NCBI GenBank assembly: GCA_946610035.1
Contig: CAMOCC010000007.1
Span: 1-58,282 of the forward strand
Direction: 5' to 3'
DNA: 58,282 nucleotides
Source of the DNA: an uncultured Verrucomicrobiota bacterium
GTDB taxonomy: Bacteria > Verrucomicrobiota > Kiritimatiellia > RFP12 > UBA1067
The translations under genes were made by a program, and so were the position numbers. Below are positions 18,028-27,500 of the stretch, piece after piece. Under the pieces are notes generated by a model. The model made no database searches and was not told the origin of the DNA. It saw only the letters and a list, made by a program, of their open reading frames with translations. The first letter of the stretch is position 1; each line of letters starts with the position of its first letter.

Positions 18028-18888
18028 TTATATCATATTTAGCGCTTCCATGAAAGGCGCGATGTAGGATTCCTCCACGTGCATGCCGAGGGATATGTTC
18101 GGCTTGTTGGCTCCGTGAAAATCGCTTCCCGCAGTCTTTAAGTAGCCTAATTTGTTGGAAATACGTACAAAACTGACGTTTTCCTCCATTGTATTCGCCT
18201 CATAGAGAGCCTCGACGCCGTCGAGTCCAGACTCCTTCAGTCGAGCGAGCTCGCGCTCGGCGTCCGCGTATTCGGGGCCCGTCTGACGCCATGCCCGCCG
18301 CCAGTACTTGGGGTGCGCCATGACGCACAGCCCGCCGGCGCGGTGGATTACGCCGAAGGCGTCCTCCTGCGAGGGGTGCCAGCGCTCCTCGTAGCAGCGC
18401 GTCTCGCGCGGTGAATCGGGGAGGAGGTACTTGTCAAAGGCGGACTTCACATCCTCGGCGTAGCCGTGCTTCGCCAGCCAAGCGGCGAAATGCGGACGCG
18501 CGAGGACGTCGCCGTGCGCGTACTGCGCAATGTCGTCCGCCGCTATTTCTATCCCGATTCTCGCAAAATTAGAGAGGATCCGCTCGTTGCGCGCGTTGCG
18601 TCCGTCAAGGACGCGCTTCAGAAACACCTTGAGTTCCTCGTTTTTCGGGTCGACGCCGAGTCCGAGCAGGTGGAACTTGTCGAACCCCTTCCCCGGCTCG
18701 ATCGACAGCTCTATCCCCGGAAGTGCCTTGAATGGGACGTCGCCTTCAAGCTCCGCAAAGCCGTCAACGTTGTCGTGGTCCGTAATCGCCATGGCGGCAA
18801 AGCCCTCACGCGCAGCGGTTTCGACAAGCTCGCGCGGCGAATACGTCCCGTCGCTGGCCGTCGAATGCACATGAAAGTCCACCGTCAT
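18028..18888 (-). CDS. PHP-domain metal-dependent phosphoesterase
   Basis: 'VDFHVHSTASDGTYSPRELVETAAREGFAAMAITDHDNVDG' PHP motif. Confidence 0.92.
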   Translation of the reverse strand: MTVDFHVHSTASDGTYSPRELVETAAREGFAAMAITDHDNVDGFAELEGDVPFKALPGIELSIEPGKGFDKFHLLGLGVDPKNEELKVFLKRVLDGRNARNERILSNFARIGIEIAADDIAQYAHGDVLARPHFAAWLAKHGYAEDVKSAFDKYLLPDSPRETRCYEERWHPSQEDAFGVIHRAGGLCVMAHPKYWRRAWRQTGPEYADAERELARLKESGLDGVEALYEANTMEENVSFVRISNKLGYLKTAGSDFHGANKPNISLGMHVEESYIAPFMEALNMI

Positions 18889-18926
18889 GGCGCTTATCTC
18901 CTAACCTTCGGCAAAACCACCTTCAC

Positions 18927-18982
18927 AATTAACTCCTCACTCCTCACTCTTAACTCTTAACTCTTAACTCCTCACTCTTAAC
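18927..18982. repeat. Degenerate heptamer array (TCTTAAC/TCCTCAC family), 8 units
   Basis: AATTAAC TCCTCAC TCCTCAC TCTTAAC TCTTAAC TCTTAAC TCCTCAC TCTTAAC. Confidence 0.95.
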
Positions 18983-20384
18983 TTACATTCTCCCGCCCTT
19001 CCGCCTTGCGCAGAAGTTCACGGTTCTTCTCTCCGAGTTCCGGTTTCTTCTTGAAGCTCGCGACAAGGGCGGACTCCAGGTTCTCGCCCTTAAGTCCTGT
19101 GCAGTCGAACTTCTTGAGGGCGGCGAGCATCATCGTGTTCGCGGCCTTCGGTACGCCGAACTCCTCCGCCATGCGGATGGCGGGCCAGCGGACGAGCTTC
19201 ACGCCCTCCGGAGGCTGGACGTTGATCGGCACCGTCTCGTCGACGATAATAATGCCGCCCTTCGGGACGTCACCGACGAATCGCTCATAGGCGGGCTGGT
19301 TCATGCAGACGAGGACGTCCGGATGCTCCACGGTCGGAGAGCCGATGGCCGTGCCGGATACGACGACGGAGCAGTTGGCGCTGCCGCCGCGTTGTTCGGG
19401 TCCGTAGCTCGGGAACCACAGCGTGTGGCGCCCCTCAAGGCGCGCGGCCTCGGCGACGGTGAGGCCGAGGGAGAGGACGCCCTGCCCGCCGTATCCGGCG
19501 AACTTGAAGCGCTTCTCGGCGAAATCGGGGTCGTCGACCGCTGCCGGGATGACAGTCTTCTCTGCGAAAAGTTCGGCGCATGTCGCGCACTGGGGAATCG
19601 GACGGACGACGGGCCTCTCGGCGGAGGCGGAGTTGTCGCGGAAGACTCCGAGCGGGAACTCCTTCTCCATCTCCTCTGCGCAGAACTTCGCGGCCTTATC
19701 GGGGGTCATCTTGAAGTTCGTCGGACACGGCGAGAGGATTTCGAGGATGGCGTAGCCCTTCCCGTCCCTCTGTATCTCGAAGACCTTCCTGATAGCCTGC
19801 TTCGCCTGCATGATGCGGCGCGTGTCGGCGACGGAGACGCGGGCGATGTAGACGGGCGCCCTGAGCTGGTTGAAGACCTCGCAGACGTGGAGCGGATAGC
19901 CCGTGAGCGCGGGGTCGCGTCCGAAAGGAGTCGTGGTCGTCTTCTCCCCGTCCAACGTCGTGGGGGCCATCTGCCCGCCCGTCATGCCGTAGAGGGAGTT
20001 GTTGACGAAGATGCACGCGAACTTCTCGCCGCGGCTTGCGGCCTGGAAGGCGTTGTTGAAGCCGATTGCCCCGAGGTCGCCGTCGCCCTGGTAGGCGATC
20101 GTGACGGCGTCCGGGCGCGCGCGCGAGGCCCCCGTCGCAGCCGCGCTGGCGCGTCCGTGCGCGGCGGAGATGTGCGCCGCGTCCCAGTAGTAGTACGTGA
20201 AGACGCCGCAGCCGACGGGGTCGACGTAGATCGTGCGGTCCTGAAGCCCCAGTTCGGCGCAGGCCTCGGCGATCAGCTTGTTGATTATGCCGTGGCCGCA
20301 ACCGGGACAATAGTGTGTGAAACTGACGTTCTTCCCGCTACGCGGAAAGACCTTGTACATGCCCTTCTGTTCAATTGTGCTCAT
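18978..20384 (-). CDS. 2-oxoacid:ferredoxin oxidoreductase, fused TPP-binding (beta) and gamma subunits
   Basis: N-term 'THYCPGCGHGIINKLIAEACAELG...DPVGCGVFTYYYW...GDGDLGAIG' (TPP); C-term 'FKFAGYGGQGVLSLGLTVAEAARLEGRHTLWFPSYGPEQRGGSANCSVVVS' (gamma). Confidence 0.92.
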   Translation of the reverse strand: MSTIEQKGMYKVFPRSGKNVSFTHYCPGCGHGIINKLIAEACAELGLQDRTIYVDPVGCGVFTYYYWDAAHISAAHGRASAAATGASRARPDAVTIAYQGDGDLGAIGFNNAFQAASRGEKFACIFVNNSLYGMTGGQMAPTTLDGEKTTTTPFGRDPALTGYPLHVCEVFNQLRAPVYIARVSVADTRRIMQAKQAIRKVFEIQRDGKGYAILEILSPCPTNFKMTPDKAAKFCAEEMEKEFPLGVFRDNSASAERPVVRPIPQCATCAELFAEKTVIPAAVDDPDFAEKRFKFAGYGGQGVLSLGLTVAEAARLEGRHTLWFPSYGPEQRGGSANCSVVVSGTAIGSPTVEHPDVLVCMNQPAYERFVGDVPKGGIIIVDETVPINVQPPEGVKLVRWPAIRMAEEFGVPKAANTMMLAALKKFDCTGLKGENLESALVASFKKKPELGEKNRELLRKAEGRENVS

Positions 20385-20470
20385 GTCTGTATTTTTGCCT
20401 TACATGTCGATTGGTGAATATTATACCAAATTTCGACGTACATGAGGCGGGCAAAATGCGGTTCATTTAA

Positions 20471-20570
20471 ATGGGAACAGTCCCTATTTCTGAGGGATTA
20501 AATTGTTTGGAGACGCGGCTTCCAGCCGCGTCTCCAAAATCCCGCGGGCACTGCCCCCCTTGCCTCAAAG
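20471..20570. repeat. Class-1 hairpin repeat with 15-bp perfect arms
   Basis: TTTGGAGACGCGGCT TCC AGCCGCGTCTCCAAA at 20506-20538; flanked by 'GGGAACAGTCCC' and 'GGGCACTGCCCCCC'. Confidence 0.9.
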
Positions 20571-20589
20571 CCAGGCAACTTGTTTTTCA

Positions 20590-21735
20590 TCATTCTCCCC
20601 CCACTTTGAACGCCAAACCGCTGGAGACGGAATCCAGCCTTGAAGACACGAGGCTAGCATCGCCCTGAACAGCGACGTCCTTGGAGTCGAGGAACTTGTT
20701 CACGCCCGTTCCAAGCTTGGCGAGCTCCGCCTGAAGCTTCTTCACCTCGCCTTCATTCCTGCACCTAAAGTCGTCGGCCCCGTACTTGCGCACCTTGACG
20801 AGCGCCTTGCCCAGGACGTCCGCCGCCTTGTTCCTCTTCAACTGCTTTTCAAAGACGGCGATGTTCCGCCTGGCGGACGGCCAGTATCGGACAAGCTCGT
20901 CGACGTCCGCAAACGCCGACGCGGGGGACTTGTCGAGTTCGCACGCTATCCTGCACTCAAGGTCGCTTCGCGTACGCTCAAGCGCGTCGTACACGAGTTG
21001 TGCTGACTTGGCCTTCTCCTCGTCGTGTCCCTTGATGGCGGCGATGAGCTTCGGGTAGCACTTGTCGAGGGGCTTCCCGGTCGTATACGCCTTCAGGACA
21101 TCCGCAGGGATGGCATCCCTTTCAAGTGTGCCGAAGTAGGGCTTCCATCCCGGCGACTTGGACGCCGCCGTGATGAAGGCGTCCTTCGCCGACTTGTCCG
21201 TCTTCTCGGTGACGGCGCCCTTCCACAGCACTTCGGGGCCGTCTGGACCAACCACGTAGGCGAATACCGGCGCACCTCCGGCGGAAGGTGCGCCAGGAAA
21301 TGTCACGGCGTTGTATACAGGCGGGAACGACTGGTAGTAAATGTCGAAGCACTGCTGGAAATCGGCGTACTTGAGCGTCCTTACAGTCGCAGCGAACTCG
21401 ACGGCGTTCATCTTCCTCCCGGTGTTGACAAGAACGACGATGCAGTCGGACGGCAACTCGTAATCCATCCACGTTATCGAGAACGCCTTGAACATCGGCC
21501 TGGACGAAAGACGCGACAGGACCGTGAACGCCTCGCCGAACTTCTCGGCGTTGAACTCAACGATCATCACGGCCTTGCCGCGGAGGTCGCTCGCACAAAT
21601 CCTCCGTCCCGCGAGGTGGTTCGCGTCCGTCACGTTACGCCAGTCGACAAACCCCGGCGCGACCGGCGTATTCACGCCTGTCGCCATCACCACCCCGGCC
21701 AGCAACGCGGCTGCGGCACACAAAGACATTTTCAT
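20590..21735 (-). CDS. Secreted hypothetical protein with weak redoxin/thioredoxin-like features
   Basis: Signal peptide MKMSLCAAAALLAGVVMATG; 'ICASDLRGKAVMIVEFNAEKFGEA...'; 'GPDGPEVLWKGAV'. Confidence 0.55.
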   Translation of the reverse strand: MKMSLCAAAALLAGVVMATGVNTPVAPGFVDWRNVTDANHLAGRRICASDLRGKAVMIVEFNAEKFGEAFTVLSRLSSRPMFKAFSITWMDYELPSDCIVVLVNTGRKMNAVEFAATVRTLKYADFQQCFDIYYQSFPPVYNAVTFPGAPSAGGAPVFAYVVGPDGPEVLWKGAVTEKTDKSAKDAFITAASKSPGWKPYFGTLERDAIPADVLKAYTTGKPLDKCYPKLIAAIKGHDEEKAKSAQLVYDALERTRSDLECRIACELDKSPASAFADVDELVRYWPSARRNIAVFEKQLKRNKAADVLGKALVKVRKYGADDFRCRNEGEVKKLQAELAKLGTGVNKFLDSKDVAVQGDASLVSSRLDSVSSGLAFKVGGE

Positions 21736-21765
21736 TGTCCACCTCCCATTTCCTGAACAGCCGCG

Positions 21766-22291
21766 GCCGCTGCCGCCACTACGGCGACTATTAAAAACAG
21801 CATCCTAGGCCTACCACCTATGATGCTGCCAAGTCACTATTCCTTGGGATGGCGGCGGCGAAATTCGGCGGCGGCCCAGCGCTTGGCCTCGTCGCCGGAC
21901 ATGCCCTTTGACTCGGCCTCGCGGCGGAGGTCCATGATTTCGGCGCACTTGACGCGGCTGGAAGCCGCGTCTCCAAACCCCACGGGGACTGCCCCCTATG
22001 TGTTTGCGGCTGCTCCACGTCCTTATTGTGTGGCAGTTCCAAGGGGGCTTCATGCGACTGGCTACTCAATCGAAATCGGAACAGAGCCGACCTTCTTGAT
22101 GGTGGCCGTGCCGTATCCGACGCCATCGACTTGCTGTACAAATACCCGTCGGCGGGACATGCGCCAGTCTTCCATTCGACCTTCTGCGGAGCCGGCACGA
22201 GCGCCGGTCTTGCGGATTCCGGCGCGGCGACACTTGCCGTCTCCAGTGCAGCCGCCACGGCTGATACGATTAGACGATTCATTTCAAGCAT
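21766..22291 (-). pseudogene. Mosaic gene-fragment patch: GDSL-esterase 3' end/OMP 5' end copy, giant-protein C-terminus relic, GH20-like 5' end
   Basis: 21766-21946 is nearly identical to 32509-32689. About 22051-22128 encodes VDGVGYGTATIKKVGSVPISIE*, as at 50772-50840. 22129-22282 encodes MNRLIVSAVAAAL...LVPAPQKVEWKTGACPADGYLY. Confidence 0.8.
21949..21998 (+). repeat. Class-1 hairpin repeat
   Basis: CTTGACGCGGCTGGAAGCCGCGTCTCCAAACCCCACGGGGACTGCCCCC. Confidence 0.9.
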
Positions 22292-24579
22292 AGCCTAACT
22301 CCGTTTACAGTCGTCGAATCCCCGCCGACGAAGATCGTGAAGTCACCCGGTTCGACGACGCGGTTGAGATTTGCATCGTAGATAGCGAAGGCGTCGGGAT
22401 GGAGCGTGAAGCGGACCTCCCGCTCCTCGCCAGGCGCGAGCACAACGGACGCGAACTCCTTCAGCTCCCTCTCGCGCGGGAGGACGGATGCCGCCTCGTC
22501 GCGCACGTAGAGCTGGATGATTTCGCGCCCTGAGACGCTCCCCGAATTCCGCACCTTGACGGACACCTCGACATCCTCCCCTACGGACGCCTCGTGCTTG
22601 CCGAGTTCGGGCTTCGCATACTCAAACTTCGTGTAGCTCAAACCGTATCCGAACGGGAAGAGCGGTGTCGAAGGGATGTCCGAATACGAACACGGGATGA
22701 ACGTGCGCTTCTCACGATATGAGAGCGGTATCTGCCCGACGTGCATCGGAATGGCCTGCGCCAACTTCCCTGAAGGGTTGGCCTTTCCGGAAAGGACTTC
22801 CGCAATCGCGTCTCCGCCCATCGCGCCCGGATACCACGCCATGACCACGGCGTCCGAAAGCCAGACGATTTCGTTCATGATGAACGGACGCCCCGCAAGG
22901 ACCACCGAGACGATCTTCTTACCCGCCCGTTTCAGGATGCGGAGGTTCTCAAGCTCCCCTTCCGGCAACTCAAGCGTGGCGCGTCCCTTGCGCTCGCCCG
23001 TGAAGTCCGGCGGCTCGCCGAGGACGAGCACCACGACGTCCGCATCGGGGAGTCCGTTCTCGCCCCTCGCAACGTTGGCGAGCGTGATGGGCTGGTAGCG
23101 GAGGTTGTCGCCCCAACGCCCGGACATCGCGTCCTTCACCGTCTTCGGATCGCCCTTGTGGAAATAGTACGCGCCGCCGTCGGCCTGCACCTCGTTCGGG
23201 TTGTCCTTGAAGAGTCCGCCCCTCAGCGCAACCGCGTCGTCCGCGAACGTACCCGTCAAGCCCACGGGCTCGGACGTCTTGAGCGGCAGGATGCCTCCGT
23301 CGTTCTTCAGAAGGACTAGGCACTCCCTCGTCAGCTCCAGGACATCCCGTTGATTGCGCTCCGAAAAGAGTTCCGCCTTCTCCTTCGCCTCGTCGCAATA
23401 CTTGTAGGGGTTGTCGAAAAGTCCCATGAGGTACTTGAGCGCCAACGACCTTACGACTGCGGCGTCCAGCGCCTTTTCGTCCACCTTCCCCTCGCGGACT
23501 AGCTTCGGCAGGCGGAGGAAGGCGTCGGCGATCATGTCCATGTCGACGCCCGCCTCAAGTCCGCGCTTCGCCGCATCGTCGAGGTCGGTCGCCGCCCCTT
23601 CATCCACGGAGAACTGCAAAGTCGTCCAGTCCGTTATGAGCTGACCTTTGAAGCCTAGTTCGCCGCGCAGAAGGTCCGTCAGCAAATACTTGCTGAAGTT
23701 GCACGGAAGCCCCTCGAAGGCGGTATACGCATTCATGACGGCGAGCGCGCCCGCGTCTATCGCCGCCTTGTGCGGCGGGAGATGCGTTTCGAGCAGTTCG
23801 CGACGCGAGAAGTCCATATGGCGATAGTCGCGTCCGCCCTGGAGCGACGAATAGCCGATGAAGTGCTTGACGCAGGCGATGACGTGCTCGCCGTCCTGAA
23901 GTTCGTCGAGGGTGCGGCCCTGGTCGCCGCGCACGCGCGCGGCGGCTATCCGCCCAGAGAGGTACGGATCCTCGCCGAGCGTCGCGCCGATGCGCCCCCA
24001 GCGAGGATCGTTCGAGACTTCGACCTGCGGTGAATACGTCATCTGAATGCCGATCGCCGCGGCCTCGCGTGCGGCTGCGGCCTCGGCCTTCTCTATTGCC
24101 GCCTCGTCCCAGCTGCACGCCATCGCGAGCTGCAGGGGGAGCGTTGTGGACCACCCGCGCGTGATGTCCTCGTGGATGACGAGCGGAATCCCGAGGCGAG
24201 AATGGGCGAGCTTGTACTCCTGCAGCTCGCGCGCAACACGTGCGCTCCTGACGCGCATGAGCGCGCCGATCTCGTTGCGGTCGACGTGACGCTCGTATAT
24301 CTTCCGCCTGTCGCGTCCGAAGTAGTTGTAGTCGTAGACCATCAGCTCCCCGGCCTTCTCCTCGAGCGTCATGCGCGAGACGAGTTCCCGCGCACGCGCC
24401 TCGGACGTACGAATGGAAAATGGAGAATGCAAAATGGAAAATTGCTGCGGCGTCCCATTTGTCATTCCGGCAACGCGATCACCGCCTGGCAGGGCCCGCT
24501 CGCCGAGCGGGCCGCCGAACGATGCGGCGGAGGACATGGCGACGACAACCGTGAATATCGACAACTTGATCTTCATCAT
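22279..24579 (-). CDS. Beta-glucosidase-like GH3 family glycoside hydrolase
   Basis: 'RMTLEEKAGELMVYDYN', 'KHFIGYSSLQGGRDYRHMDFSRRELLETHLPPHKAAIDAGALAVMNAYTAFEGLPCNFSKYLLTDLLRGELGFKGQLITDW', C-terminal fibronectin-III-like domain. Confidence 0.95.
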   Translation of the reverse strand: MMKIKLSIFTVVVAMSSAASFGGPLGERALPGGDRVAGMTNGTPQQFSILHSPFSIRTSEARARELVSRMTLEEKAGELMVYDYNYFGRDRRKIYERHVDRNEIGALMRVRSARVARELQEYKLAHSRLGIPLVIHEDITRGWSTTLPLQLAMACSWDEAAIEKAEAAAAREAAAIGIQMTYSPQVEVSNDPRWGRIGATLGEDPYLSGRIAAARVRGDQGRTLDELQDGEHVIACVKHFIGYSSLQGGRDYRHMDFSRRELLETHLPPHKAAIDAGALAVMNAYTAFEGLPCNFSKYLLTDLLRGELGFKGQLITDWTTLQFSVDEGAATDLDDAAKRGLEAGVDMDMIADAFLRLPKLVREGKVDEKALDAAVVRSLALKYLMGLFDNPYKYCDEAKEKAELFSERNQRDVLELTRECLVLLKNDGGILPLKTSEPVGLTGTFADDAVALRGGLFKDNPNEVQADGGAYYFHKGDPKTVKDAMSGRWGDNLRYQPITLANVARGENGLPDADVVVLVLGEPPDFTGERKGRATLELPEGELENLRILKRAGKKIVSVVLAGRPFIMNEIVWLSDAVVMAWYPGAMGGDAIAEVLSGKANPSGKLAQAIPMHVGQIPLSYREKRTFIPCSYSDIPSTPLFPFGYGLSYTKFEYAKPELGKHEASVGEDVEVSVKVRNSGSVSGREIIQLYVRDEAASVLPRERELKEFASVVLAPGEEREVRFTLHPDAFAIYDANLNRVVEPGDFTIFVGGDSTTVNGVRLCLK
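24413..24440. repeat. Heptamer array (CATTTTN family) inside GH3 CDS, 4 units
   Basis: ATGGAAA ATGGAGA ATGCAAA ATGGAAA on the + strand. Confidence 0.85.
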
Positions 24580-24586
24580 TCACCTC

Positions 24587-27500
24587 CTATTTCCCGAGCA
24601 GGAACTGACACGTATCGCCTGCTTCGACATTGAGCGGCAGCACGCCGCCCTTCACCGGCTCGACTTTCCCCGTCTTGAGGTTCACGACCGTGCAGTCGAA
24701 CGGCAGACGGAAATCGTACGCGCCGGACCTGAGGCAGTGGACGGAGACGAAGTCGCCGTTCATATCCACCTGCGCGACGTCGGCTTCGAGCGGAACGCAT
24801 GCGCCTGCCTGTCGAGCGAGGAGATTGAATGCGCCCGGCGAAACCCCGCCCGCTTCGGTAAAGACTATCTGTCGCCCCGTCCTCTCATTATCCATTTTGC
24901 ATTTTGCATTTTCCGTTTCCGCGGCCGCCACCGCCCCGTCGTCCGCATAGCGTGCGAGCACCGTCATTCCCGGCTTCTCGATGATTGACGTCCTCGGCCA
25001 GTCGGCCATGTGCGCAGGCGGGAACTCAGCCTCGCCGCAGACGCGGAGCATGTCGTGGTACTGGAGGCCGTTCACCTCCACCGGGAAGCTCCCCTCCGCA
25101 GTGACGACGTGGCTGCCCTTCTTGTCGACATCGAGGGCAATTCCAACGGCTTCCTCGATTCCGCCAAGCTCGCCGCAGCGCGGCATGTGGACGAGCGTCT
25201 TCCCCTTCTTGGCGAGGCCCTTCACGAGGCGGACGCGCTCACGGTCGTATTTTCGCATCAAGCCGAAGACGATCATCTTGTACGGATCGAGCAGCGCTGG
25301 ATTCTCCATGACGTCCTGTGCGAGGTAGATGTCGAACGGAACGCCAGAGCGCGCAAGCAAGAGCAGTTGTGCATTGTAGCTGAATTCAAACGGTCTCTGC
25401 AGGAAGTTCTCGCCGCCCGGCCATCCGAATCCTCCCGCCTCGTCGACGACAATCGCGACGCCCGGCTTCCATGGCGACGGAACGGACGGCGCGGCGCGGC
25501 GGTACGCGGCGAGCGCCGTGCGGATGTCGTCCTTGATCTCCGGCGCCGAGAACCATCCGCCCACCATGTCGTAGAACCACCACCCCGCCCGCTGGGCGAC
25601 CATCGCGCCGGCGTCCTTGCGGAACATCGTCTGCCACATCGGAAGATCGTCCGCACGGCCAAGTCCCTTCGAAGCTGAAGGCGACAAGGTCCAAGGATTG
25701 ATCGCCGCGTAGGTGCGGAAGTCCATCTCCTCGAAGAACAGCTTGCCGTGGAGGTTGAACGAGGCCGTTGGCAGGCGGCTCGCGCCAGGCACCCCGGGGA
25801 TGCGGTTGACGTAGCTCGGCTGCGCGACGAGGATGTCCATCGCGTCGGAGCGAAGGAAGGCTCCGACGTTCCACGATGTCGCGCGACGTCCGCAATGCGG
25901 CGACTCGCACCACATGATGCCGATGACGTCCTTGCCCATGAGTCGCTTGAATTCGCGGACGAATTCCTCCTGCGCCCGCAGTCCCGTCTGCATCGCGAAG
26001 AACTCGTAGTTCGTCGAGGCGTGTCCCGCCTCCTTGAGGAATTCCTTGTACTCCGCCTTGGCGGATTCGGAGTAGTCCGGGAAAGGCAGAGTGAACTGTC
26101 CGTCGTGGTAGCCGAAGGTGTGGATGCCGACAATGCGCTTGTCGAGTCCCTGCGCCTTCAGTTCCGCCACGAGCTCGCGCAGGCACGCCTTCACGCCGTC
26201 GCGCCAGACGCGCGAGGAGTACGAGGGCCAAGTCCAAAGCTTCGCCTTGTCCGCCTCGCTCATGCAGTAGGTCGCAAGGCACGTCCCAGCCGTCCCCTTC
26301 ACGGCCGAGCCGTCCTTCCGGCGCATGGCCTCGGCGGGATGGACGCCGTCGACGAAGTCGCTGTAGGCGTTGCAGCCGACGGCGATGACGAACGGCGTAT
26401 CCGGGCACAGCCGCATCGAATTCTTGATTTCCGCGACCGCCCCCTTTGCGTCGAACCCATCCTTCGTCCAGTAGCCGCGCGTCCCAGGCGCCTTGCCGAG
26501 CCGGATGTCCTTAACGACAAGCGGGATCCCGCTTCCCTGGAGCGTTCCGCCAGCGAACTTCTCCGGCGGCGGAATCTCTTCGCCCGAGGCGTGCGGACCC
26601 TTGTAGGCGACGGGGTTGACTTTCTTCCCGTCGACATAAAGACAGCTTACGCCGTTCTCGCTGACAACCTTCGCCGTGTGCTGTATGTCCTTGGCGAGGC
26701 CGCGATCGTATTCCGCCTCGTCCATGCGCTCCTTCTCGCGCATCTTCGGGGCCGCAGGCTTGATCGACTCGCGCCATGCCTCCGTCTCGGCGCGCATATC
26801 CATCACGACCCATCTCCTCCAGATGCTGACGCTCGCGCCACCGGCGACGACGATTGCCGGGACGACGTATCCGTCCTTGTTCGCGTAGGCGCAATACTTG
26901 CGGTAGGTGCGGCCCTTCGGCGACTCGGGGAGTCCGTGGGACTGCGGGATGCCGCCGCCCGCGAAGTCGCGCTCGAACAGTTCGTCCGGTGCGTATGATT
27001 CGCGCCTGCCGTGCGCACGGACGAATCCGTGGCAGATGTCGCCGTTGGAACTCTCCACCTCAACGTCCGCCGCGAGACGAAGCCATTGATTCGTGGCCGT
27101 CTTGAACGCTGGCCCTTCAACAATGATGTCGCCGCGATCGTTCGTCTTGACGATCTCGATTACGCCGTCCCTGATCCTGACGGACCCGGTCGCGCCGCCC
27201 GTCCGGCGGACCTTGAAGTTCGAATCGTAGCATCCCTCCGAGGCCCACAATACTCCGGCGATGGGGAAATACGGCGCGTTTCGCGCCTCTGTTCCGTCAC
27301 CCCATGCAGCAGTGCGCGGCGTCTTCGCGAAGAGTAGGCATGATTCCGGCTTTCCGGCGCGGTGGACACGTTCGCCGTCCGCCCAGACCGTGAAGCCCGC
27401 GCCCTTCCCGTAGCGGGAACCGTGGCGATCCCAGTAGAAGGAAATCATCTTGTCCCTGAAGCGCACGTTCTCCAACTTGAAATAGTCCCATTCGTCCGGA

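Noticed and set aside
21766-22291. Treating 21818..22291 (157 aa) as one intact gene
   Set aside because: It is a chance open frame across unrelated fragments and a hairpin; homology shifts frame between segments.
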